NCBI GenBank assembly: GCA_946402595.1
Contig: CAMIWY010000028.1
Coordinates: forward strand, 1 to 9,828
Reading direction: 5' to 3'
DNA length: 9,828 nt
Source: an uncultured Clostridia bacterium
Lineage (GTDB): Bacteria > Bacillota > Clostridia > Peptostreptococcales > Anaerovoracaceae
Made by a program: the position numbers and the translations under genes. Within the stretch, counting starts at the first letter, position 1. Every line of letters begins with the position of its first letter. Under the pieces are notes generated by a model, which saw only the letters and a list, made by a program, of their open reading frames with translations, was not told the origin of the DNA and ran no database searches. Below, piece by piece: positions 1 to 5,734 of this stretch.

Positions 1-879
1 ATCGACCAGGCAATGATCGACTTCCTGACAAGGCCTGAGGATCTCGCCAAGCATCCTTCTCTGATCGGAAGCATGATCGCATTCGACCTCAACAAGGAGT
101 ACGGCATTCCTGTATGCATCTATGACGCTATAGGCACAGATGAGAAGATTCCTCTCTGCAGAGTAAGCGGTGTTCCTGAGCTTCCTCATTTCACAGTCGG
201 TCACACACTCAACACAAGAGCCATGGCTATCAAATGCGCAGAGGAAAAGCTCGGAAAGAAGTTTGAGGAGTGCACATTCATCGTTGCCCATCTCGGCGGC
301 GGCAGCTCCATCAGGCTGTACAAGGACGGTGTCAACATCGATTCCGTCAACGATGATGAGGGCAACTTCACACCTGAAAGAGGCGGCGGAGTCAGCGCAA
401 AGCGTCTTGTAGACCTCTGCTACAGCGGCAAGTATTCATACAAGGAAGCCATGAAGCTCTTCCACGGCAAGGGTGGTCTCATCGCTCATCTCGGCACAGC
501 AGATGCACGTGACGTAGAGAAAATGATTGCTGACGGAGACAAGTATGCAGCGATCGTATATGAAGCAATGTGCCTCAGCGTTGCCAAGGATATCGCCAAG
601 CTCGCAGCAACTGTATGCGGCAAGGTTGACCGCATCATCCTGACAGGCGGCATCTCATACTCCAAGTATGTATCCGAATATATCACTGATCACGTATCAT
701 TCATCTGCCCTGTTGAAGTCATGGCAGGCGAGTACGAGATGGAAGCTCTTGCAGCAGGCTGCCTCAGAGTACTCAGAGGCGAGGAAGTCCTTCAGGACTT
801 CGGCGAGATCGCAGCCACAGCAGAAGACCGCATCAGCATCGTACCGGGCGTAAAGCCGGGCACAGTACCACAGAGATAA
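1..879 (+). CDS. buk: Butyrate kinase-family carboxylate kinase (3' part)
   Basis: The reading frame is open from base 1 and ends at TAA 877-879, giving 292 codons. Against the usual ~355-residue butyrate kinase, about 85-90 N-terminal residues lie outside the window, so the ATG at 13 is internal. The family converts butyryl phosphate and ADP to butyrate and ATP, usually with phosphotransbutyrylase (Ptb). Visible signatures are HPSLIGS, HLGGGSS (from base 289), EGNFTPERGGG, LTGGISYS and the terminal ALAAGCLRVLRGEE. Several differ from what I recall of the clostridial solvent-producer enzyme (HASNLGG, HMGGGTS, EGPFSPERSGG), and there is a ~25-residue C-terminal extension ending in GTVPQR. It could therefore prefer branched-chain or another short acyl phosphate. 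Acetate kinase is less likely because the PERGGG region is butyrate kinase-like. Family call is firm; substrate is inferred. Confidence 0.88.
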   Translation: MDQAMIDFLTRPEDLAKHPSLIGSMIAFDLNKEYGIPVCIYDAIGTDEKIPLCRVSGVPELPHFTVGHTLNTRAMAIKCAEEKLGKKFEECTFIVAHLGGGSSIRLYKDGVNIDSVNDDEGNFTPERGGGVSAKRLVDLCYSGKYSYKEAMKLFHGKGGLIAHLGTADARDVEKMIADGDKYAAIVYEAMCLSVAKDIAKLAATVCGKVDRIILTGGISYSKYVSEYITDHVSFICPVEVMAGEYEMEALAAGCLRVLRGEEVLQDFGEIAATAEDRISIVPGVKPGTVPQR

Positions 880-880
880 A

Positions 881-1033
881 GTGACACCGGGGACGGTTCT
901 CACTGTCATATTCTAATAATGCAAACCAAAAGCAGCATTTTTCATTGTCTGACGCAATGGGAAATGCTGCTTTGTTTCGTATGATATTCAGTTATCCGTA
1001 AAACATGACAGTGAGAACCGTCCCCGGCGTCAC
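881..1033. repeat. Palindromic REP/MITE-like element between convergent genes
   Basis: Two 29-nt arms, 881-909 and 1005-1033, are reverse complements with a single difference (T versus C near the outer end). The outer end reads GTGACACCGGGGACGGTTCT. Each arm can also fold alone: ACCG 886-889 pairs with CGGT 894-897 around a GGGA loop, and TGACA 882-886 matches TGTCA 904-908. A further long hairpin lies inside (929-973). The element starts 1 nt after the kinase stop and ends 1 nt before the aminotransferase stop. From memory, similar GGGGACGGTTCT termini recur in clostridial genomes near REP-associated Y1 transposases; I could not check this. No transposase is present here, so it would be a non-autonomous copy. 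Confidence 0.75.
929..977 (+). terminator. Long hairpin, probable terminator of the kinase gene
   Basis: AAAGCAGCATTT (929-940) pairs with AAATGCTGCTTT (962-973). The stem continues through two U-G wobbles (941-942 with 960-961) and CATTG/CAATG (943-947 with 955-959), leaving a 7-nt loop at 948-954. That is about 19 bp without interruption. It is followed by GTTT rather than a clean T-run; the stem ends in TTT on one side and AAA on the other, so it may act in both directions between the convergent genes. It sits inside the palindromic repeat, so it may simply be the core of that element. Confidence 0.6.
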
Positions 1034-1034
1034 A

Positions 1035-2237
1035 TTATTTCATGAGACCGTATTTCTTTCCGAGGTTATGCCAGGATTCGGTTGATCTCAGAATCGTCTC
1101 GTTGGCTATGCAGAAGGATGCCCTTACCCATCCCGGACCTGCGAAGGAGCTTCCCGGTACGATCAGGATTCTCTCTTCCTTGGCAGCCTGAACGAATTCT
1201 TTTTCGTCTTCCACAGGTGACTTGATCCACATGTAGAAAGCGCCCTGCGGATAGATGCATTCAAAACCTGCTTCTTCATGAACGATTCTGTACAGATCCT
1301 GAGCGTTTCTCTTGTAATAGTCAAGATCAGACCTCTCCTTGAGGCATCTTTCAACTATCAGTTCCTGGATCGTCGGAGCATTGGTCCCGCCGAGTACTCT
1401 GCCGGCTACGACAAGGGCCTGTGCGAGCTCTTCATGTCCTTCAGCGAACTTCGGAACGGCTACGTATCCGATTCTGTCTCCAGGCATGGACAGGGATTTG
1501 GACCATGAATAAGCGATCAGTGAATCCTTGTAGTAGTCGCCAGGGAACGGAACGTCAGAGCCGTCATAAACCAGTTCTCTGTACGGCTCATCGCAGATCA
1601 GATAGATAGTATGTCCGAATTTCTCCTCTGCCTCTCTGAGAACATCAGCTACAGCATCGAGAGCTTCTCTTGAATAGATCTTGCCTGTAGGGTTGTTAGG
1701 GTTGTTGAGCATTACCGCCTTGACCTCAGGTACGAGGATCTCTCTCAGGGCCTCAGCATCAGGGTCAAATTTAAGTTCAGGATTAGCAGGTACCACGAGA
1801 GTATCAGCGCCCCAGTTGCGTGCCCAGTTGCCGTATTCAACGAAGTAAGGAGCAAATACTACAAGCTTGTCGCCAGGATCGAAAATGCACTTGTTAATGA
1901 TGTTGATAGCATATCCGGCACCGCATGTCATGATGATGTGGTCTGCATCGAAATAATCTCCACCGGCTCTCTCGTTCAGGTCATCAGCGACAGCTTTTCT
2001 TGTTGATTCATATCCGGCATTGGACGGATAGCTGTGTACATAGTGAGGATCAAGCTTGTGGTTGATCTCGTCTATGGCATCAAACACTTCCTGCGGCGGA
2101 TTGAGCCCCGGATTGCCTATGCTGAAGTCATAGACATTCTCTTCGCCGTAAACCTTAGCCATTCTCTTTCCTTCTTCGAACATGGCTCTGATAGTCGAGC
2201 TTCCTGCCAGGAAAGGTTTCATTGCATTGGAAATCAT
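1035..2237 (-). CDS. Class I/II PLP-dependent aminotransferase (aspartate aminotransferase-like)
   Basis: A 400-residue fold-type I aminotransferase of usual length. Fold landmarks in order: SIGNPGLNPP (39-48); SYPSNAGY (69-76); NNPNNPTGK (178-186), the cofactor/substrate Asn-Pro loop; CDEPYREL (215-222) with the pyridine-binding Asp216; SWSKSLSMPGDRIGY (244-258) with the Schiff-base Lys247 and phosphate-binding Arg255; and WVRASF (370-375) with Arg372 as the likely substrate carboxylate binder. The ATG at 2235-2237 is chosen because GGAGGT (2247-2252 in reverse complement) lies 9 nt upstream. An in-frame ATG at 2303 would add 22 residues encoded across that ribosome binding site. The protein is cytoplasmic. 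Substrate cannot be read from sequence: aspartate, aromatic or branched-chain amino acids are all possible. A ~255-nt leader with a Tyr-rich small ORF precedes it. Confidence 0.92.
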   Translation of the reverse strand: MISNAMKPFLAGSSTIRAMFEEGKRMAKVYGEENVYDFSIGNPGLNPPQEVFDAIDEINHKLDPHYVHSYPSNAGYESTRKAVADDLNERAGGDYFDADHIIMTCGAGYAINIINKCIFDPGDKLVVFAPYFVEYGNWARNWGADTLVVPANPELKFDPDAEALREILVPEVKAVMLNNPNNPTGKIYSREALDAVADVLREAEEKFGHTIYLICDEPYRELVYDGSDVPFPGDYYKDSLIAYSWSKSLSMPGDRIGYVAVPKFAEGHEELAQALVVAGRVLGGTNAPTIQELIVERCLKERSDLDYYKRNAQDLYRIVHEEAGFECIYPQGAFYMWIKSPVEDEKEFVQAAKEERILIVPGSSFAGPGWVRASFCIANETILRSTESWHNLGKKYGLMK

Positions 2238-2326
2238 TTTTTCATTACCTCCGTTAGCTTTACTTCTGTTCAGACTAAAAAAGCATTCGTCCACGCAGGA
2301 CACGTATGCATAGAATCTCTGTGTCC

Positions 2327-2413
2327 TTAATGTTGAATGCTGTTCTGATGAATATACCCTGCCGCAGCCTTTATTTCACGCCATCGAAGGAGCCCCCCAT
2401 AGTATTTATACAT
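2327..2413 (-). CDS. 28-codon leader ORF upstream of the aminotransferase
   Basis: ATG (2411-2413, complement) is preceded 7 nt upstream by AAGGAG (2421-2426), a better-spaced site than many full genes here have. The peptide starts MYKYYGGLLRWREIK and ends in IQH. It has Tyr at 2, 4, 5 and 20 and Trp at 11, is basic in its middle, and has no signal or membrane segment. It lies between the predicted promoter (2500-2528) and the aminotransferase start, ending 89 nt before that start. Its stop overlaps by one base a 7-bp inverted repeat (2297-2303 with 2321-2327), so a ribosome at the stop would cover one arm. This fits a translated leader peptide, possibly sensing aromatic amino acids, or a small protein. 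No homologue is recognised. Confidence 0.5.
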   Translation of the reverse strand: MYKYYGGLLRWREIKAAAGYIHQNSIQH

Positions 2414-2465
2414 AGCTGATCTCCTTTCAGGAAAACTATCGGTCCAGGACCGGATGCTGCGGCTG

Positions 2466-2494
2466 TGTCTGAGAAGATCACAGTCTCTCAGACA
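2466..2494 (-). promoter_or_regulatory. 5'-terminal hairpin of the aminotransferase transcript
   Basis: TGTCTGAGA (2466-2474) and TCTCAGACA (2486-2494) form a perfect 9-bp inverted repeat with an 11-nt loop. On the minus strand it begins almost exactly where transcription should start, about 6 nt after the -10 box at 2500-2505. It could be a 5'-end stabilising stem or a repressor operator at the start site. A second, short dyad CGGTCC-A-GGACCG lies between it and the leader ORF, near 2440-2452. Confidence 0.5.
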
Positions 2495-2499
2495 TCATT

Positions 2500-2528
2500 A
2501 TTATAGCATATTAGTCCTTGAATTATAA
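2500..2528 (-). promoter_or_regulatory. Extended -10 promoter for the leader ORF and aminotransferase
   Basis: The minus strand carries a perfect TATAAT (2500-2505) preceded by TGC, giving the extended -10 form TGnTATAAT. The -35 box at 17-bp spacing is a weak TTATAA (2523-2528). Extended -10 promoters tolerate weak -35 boxes. The predicted start is near 2492-2494. Confidence 0.6.
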
Positions 2529-2546
2529 CGGGATTTATTCGATAAT
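2518..2546 (+). promoter_or_regulatory. Promoter for the DUF1015 gene
   Basis: TTGAAT (2518-2523), a 17-bp spacer and GATAAT (2541-2546) make a good sigma-A-type promoter (4/6 and 5/6 matches). Its -35 box touches the -35 box of the divergent aminotransferase promoter. The predicted leader is about 110 nt and contains a short hairpin, GGCAG/CTGCC at 2564-2577. Confidence 0.6.
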
Positions 2547-2663
2547 TAGATGAATGGTCTTCGGGCAGATTTCTGCCGGAAAGTACATCCTCGCGGACGG
2601 TTCCGGAGACCACAAAACAACACTTTTGCTTTACACAATGCATAATCAACCGGAGGTTAAATT

Positions 2664-3974
2664 ATGGCAACTTATGATTGGAGTAAATTCGGTCTTCATA
2701 TCCCTGAAATGATGCTGCCGAAAGAAGGCACCGACTACTTTAAATGGGCAGTCGTAGCCTGCGACCAGTACACATCCGAGCCGGAGTACTGGGACAAAGT
2801 CGAAGAGATCGTCGGCGACAGCCCGTCAGCTCTCCGCCTGATGCTCCCTGAGCTCTATCTTGACGGACCAGATGAAGCAGACCGCATCAAGGCAGTCCGC
2901 GCTGCAATGGACAAGTATCTCGCAGATGGTACACTGCGCAAAATGGAGCCTGGCTGCATGCTCATCAAGAGGACCGCTGAAGGACGTACACGTATGGGTC
3001 TTGTGATTGCAACAGACCTTGAAGCATATGATTTCAACAAGGGTTCCACATCACTCACAAGAGCTACAGAAGGTACAGTAGTAGAGAGGATCCCGCCTCG
3101 TCTCAGGATCAGAGGAGACGCTCCTATCGAGATGCCTCACATCATCATCCTGATAGATGATCCGGGCAAAACAGTTATCGAGCCGCTCGTAAATCAGCCA
3201 AGAGAGGTCATCTATGACACAGACCTCATGATGGATGGCGGACATATCACTGGTTCATTCATCAAGGAAGAGAACCTCGCAGGAATGCAGGAAGCTCTCT
3301 CCGCACTCTATGATGAGGCGGAGAAGAAGTACGGAGCAGGCAATGTTATCTTCCAGGCTATGGGAGACGGCAACCACTCACTCGCTACAGCCAAGACCGC
3401 ATGGGAGAACATCAAGAAGACTCTTACTCCTGAGGAGATCGAGAATCACCCTGCAAGATACGCACTCTGCGAGATCGAGAACATCCACGACGAGGGCATC
3501 GTATTCGAGCCTATCCACAGAGTCATCTTCGCTAAGGAAGGCCAGAGCGGAATGGACATGGTAAACAAAGTCGTTTCGCTTCTTAATGAGTCCAACGGCA
3601 AGGCATACCTCGCTGATGCTGATGCAGAAGTTCCTGCCGGCGCTTTCCAGATCCCATATCTCACTGGCGCACAGAGAGGCAAGATCGTAGTTGAGGAACC
3701 TTCCAACAAGCTCGAAGTTGGCTGCCTCCAGCATGTACTTGACATCATGGTCAAGGAGAACAAGGAATGCGATATCGACTACATCCATGGTACAGATGCA
3801 GTCGAGAAGCTGTCCGCAAGAGACGGCAACGCCGGCTTCATGCTCCCTGCAATGGATAAGTTCATGCTCTTCCCTGCAGTAGCAGCAGACGGAGCACTGC
3901 CTCGCAAGACCTTCTCCATGGGCGAAGCCAACGAGAAGAGATACTACATCGAGACACGCTACATCGCAAAATAA
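2664..3974 (+). CDS. DUF1015 family protein
   Basis: A 436-residue protein recognised as the DUF1015 family (Pfam PF06245) from VACDQYTSEPEYW (31-43), ERIPPRLRIRGDAPIEMPH (141-159), MGDGNHSLATAK (233-244) and HPARYALCEIENIHDEGIVFEPIHR (262-286). Length is normal for the family. The ATG at 2664 follows GGAGG (2652-2656) at 7-nt spacing. No signal peptide or membrane segment is seen, so it is probably cytoplasmic. The biochemical function is not established as far as I know. From memory, relatives often sit beside serine-biosynthesis genes (serA, serC) in Clostridia; here the neighbour is a divergent aminotransferase, a comparable link to amino-acid metabolism. The DGNHS segment resembles the DG[HN]H loop of ParB/sulfiredoxin-fold proteins, some of which bind nucleotides or phosphorylate free serine; that is speculation. 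It appears monocistronic. Confidence 0.9.
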   Translation: MATYDWSKFGLHIPEMMLPKEGTDYFKWAVVACDQYTSEPEYWDKVEEIVGDSPSALRLMLPELYLDGPDEADRIKAVRAAMDKYLADGTLRKMEPGCMLIKRTAEGRTRMGLVIATDLEAYDFNKGSTSLTRATEGTVVERIPPRLRIRGDAPIEMPHIIILIDDPGKTVIEPLVNQPREVIYDTDLMMDGGHITGSFIKEENLAGMQEALSALYDEAEKKYGAGNVIFQAMGDGNHSLATAKTAWENIKKTLTPEEIENHPARYALCEIENIHDEGIVFEPIHRVIFAKEGQSGMDMVNKVVSLLNESNGKAYLADADAEVPAGAFQIPYLTGAQRGKIVVEEPSNKLEVGCLQHVLDIMVKENKECDIDYIHGTDAVEKLSARDGNAGFMLPAMDKFMLFPAVAADGALPRKTFSMGEANEKRYYIETRYIAK

Positions 3975-4009
3975 AGCTCTATGAGCTTCGTTCCTGTTAT
4001 TGAGGAACG
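3975..4009 (+). other. Two short hairpins after the DUF1015 stop
   Basis: AGCTC (3975-3979)/GAGCT (3983-3987) and CGTTCCT (3989-3995)/AGGAACG (4003-4009) follow the stop directly. Neither has a T-run, so they are probably accessory 3' structure rather than terminators. Confidence 0.4.
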
Positions 4010-4025
4010 GGAAAACACAGACAAA

Positions 4026-4060
4026 GGCTCCTGTGCTTTAAAACGCGCAGGAGCCCTTTT
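4026..4060. terminator. Bidirectional intrinsic terminator between convergent genes
   Basis: GGCTCCTGTGC (4026-4036) pairs with GCGCAGGAGCC (4045-4055), with one G-U pair and an 8-nt loop. The plus side is followed by CTTTT. The minus side is followed by TTTGT, from AAA at 4023-4025. It lies between the DUF1015 stop (3974) and the lipoprotein stop (4086) and can serve both genes. Confidence 0.85.
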
Positions 4061-4085
4061 GTATCGTTCATTATTCATGCCCTGT

Positions 4086-5561
4086 TTACGCGGCTGAGTC
4101 ACTGCCCGGCTTTTCAGGCGGTTCGCCTCCATTGTCACCGGACGGCTTTTCAGGTGGATTACCCGAAGGCTTTCCGCTGTTGTCTCCTGAGCCAGGTCCT
4201 CCCTGACCGCCGTCAGGAGGAGTCTGCCCGTCACCAGGCATGCCGTCAGGAGTTCCGGAGCCGCCTGATTCTGTCTTGACTTCAAAGGCTGTTCCCTCTG
4301 ATGCTGATCCTTCAGTGTACTCCTTGCCGTCTACATAGAGTTTGTGTCCGTTGAGATCTATCGCTGACCCTTTGCTTACGGTAAGCCCGCTTACATATGA
4401 GTCCGCGGTCAGTGTCCATGTGCTTCCGTCCTCGATCTCCACATACACATCACCCTTCTGTCCGTCTGTATTGATCGCACCCGTGAAGGAAGACTTGTCC
4501 TTCAGGTACATGTTGAGTACAGACACATCATCAACGATTATATTTCCTTTGATGGTCTGTGCTGATGCATTCAGATTGACTTTGCCGCCGTTGGAGCCTT
4601 CATTGCCCCATCCTGCAGCTTCAGCTCTCAGGAAGTTTCCTTCTTCATCCTCGTTGGTAATGCTGACTCCCTTGAGGTTTATATCAGTCGCAGTGTTGTT
4701 CACGAAGAAAATGTCCCCGTTCCTGTTTGTTATGCTTCCGCCTTCTGCAGTAAATGATGAATTTCCTTCTGCTGCATCTCCGGACATTGACTGATAGATC
4801 ATGACCGCCTGATAATAGTCTGATTTATCACCGTTCTTGGTGTTATTGTCAGCGATAAGCGTATCGTTTTTAAGCGTTACAGAATTCTTTCCCTCTACCA
4901 CGACGCCCTGTGATGCGGTCGATTCCATGTATGCATCACTGACAGTGATGTCTGCTGTCGAATAGATGACCGGAGAACCGGTCCCTGTTGTCTTGTAATA
5001 TCCCCTGGTGACATTTACTGTGCCGCCGCCTCTGTCAGATCTGATAGCTGCTGAAGAGTTACCGGATGTGTTTATAGTAAGATTCTCAGCGTTCATGGTA
5101 CCGCCGCCGGTCGTCATGAGACCGCCCGAGCAGTTGCCGCTTGTTTCGATCACGGAGTCTGCAATGTTTACTACAGTACCTTCTCCGTACGAGAACACTG
5201 CATTGGCGTGTGTCCCGTCAGTCTCGATAAGCGAATCTTTAATGGTAAGTGTTCCTTTTTCTGTAGCGAAAACTGCTGAGTTCTCGCCGTAGAAATCGGC
5301 CTCATCTCCGTCAGAGTCACCGGTCTTGGTAACTCCAGTGTTTGAGTACTCAGCCTCTTCACCGCTTACCTCGATGGCATGTTCCCCGTCCGCACTGTTT
5401 TCGATCGTCTCGTTGACGGTGATGTCTTCCTTGGTCAGATAGTCTGCAGCGGTCTCTGCGACGGTCTCTGCAGCTTCCTGTGAACATGCCGCTGCCGACA
5501 TCATGAGAAGTGCAGCCAGTCCCAGAGCCAGATATTTCTTTCCCCTCGTTTTCAAAGTCAT
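4086..5561 (-). CDS. Surface lipoprotein with beta-helix-like repeats (adhesin- or carbohydrate-binding-like)
   Basis: A 491-residue exported protein. The N-terminus has KTRGKKY, a hydrophobic run and SAAAC, giving a lipoprotein signal with Cys26 as likely lipid anchor; the lipobox (AAAC) is non-canonical. Residues ~70-410 are short, degenerate strands rich in Gly, Thr, Ser, Asn and Asp, such as GTLTIKDSLIETDG, GTVVNIADSVIETSG and GGTMNAENLTINTSG. They recur about every 20-25 residues, the look of a right-handed parallel beta-helix. Residues ~433-491 form a Pro/Gly/Asp/Ser tail with PPEKPSGD and PPEKPGSD copies. There is no LPXTG motif or C-terminal membrane segment. The ATG at 5559-5561 is used because GAGGAG (5569-5574) lies 7 nt upstream; an ATG at 5594 would span that site. 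Likely role: extracellular binding of polysaccharide or host surface. No catalytic motif is seen. Confidence 0.75.
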   Translation of the reverse strand: MTLKTRGKKYLALGLAALLMMSAAACSQEAAETVAETAADYLTKEDITVNETIENSADGEHAIEVSGEEAEYSNTGVTKTGDSDGDEADFYGENSAVFATEKGTLTIKDSLIETDGTHANAVFSYGEGTVVNIADSVIETSGNCSGGLMTTGGGTMNAENLTINTSGNSSAAIRSDRGGGTVNVTRGYYKTTGTGSPVIYSTADITVSDAYMESTASQGVVVEGKNSVTLKNDTLIADNNTKNGDKSDYYQAVMIYQSMSGDAAEGNSSFTAEGGSITNRNGDIFFVNNTATDINLKGVSITNEDEEGNFLRAEAAGWGNEGSNGGKVNLNASAQTIKGNIIVDDVSVLNMYLKDKSSFTGAINTDGQKGDVYVEIEDGSTWTLTADSYVSGLTVSKGSAIDLNGHKLYVDGKEYTEGSASEGTAFEVKTESGGSGTPDGMPGDGQTPPDGGQGGPGSGDNSGKPSGNPPEKPSGDNGGEPPEKPGSDSAA

Positions 5562-5649
5562 TTGTTTTCTCCTCATTATACTTTTGTTTTGCACAGATGT
5601 TTCTGCCTTACAGCTGTATGATAGAGGTTATTTCTTAAGCGTACTTAAA

Positions 5650-5693
5650 ACGGCTCCGAAATCTGAATATTTTTCATTCAGAGCCGGAGCCGT
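5650..5693 (-). terminator. Terminator of the secreted papain-like protein gene
   Basis: ACGGCTCCG (5650-5658) pairs with CGGAGCCGT (5685-5693). After a small internal loop, TCTGAAT (5662-5668) pairs with ATTCAGA (5676-5682) around a 7-nt loop. On the minus strand the stem is followed by TTTAAG, with TTTT formed by its last base. It lies 42 nt beyond the stop of the upstream gene and before the lipoprotein gene, so the two are probably transcribed separately. Confidence 0.75.
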
Positions 5694-5734
5694 TCTGGTT
5701 TGTCCTGTTATGAGCCGTATTGCCGGATCTTATT

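Noticed and set aside
2238..2303. 22-residue N-terminal extension of the aminotransferase
   Set aside because: It crosses the GGAGGT site (2247-2252) and adds nothing conserved for the family.
2238..2500. T-box or known amino-acid riboswitch in the aminotransferase leader
   Set aside because: No T-box sequence or classical terminator/antiterminator is present, and no riboswitch consensus is recognised.
3378..3788. 136-residue minus-strand ORF inside the DUF1015 gene
   Set aside because: It is a frame shadow of a well-supported coding region, with no ribosome binding site or family signature.
5575..5580. Perfect TATAAT on the minus strand just before the lipoprotein gene
   Set aside because: Transcription from it would start inside or after the GAGGAG ribosome binding site, so it is probably coincidental.
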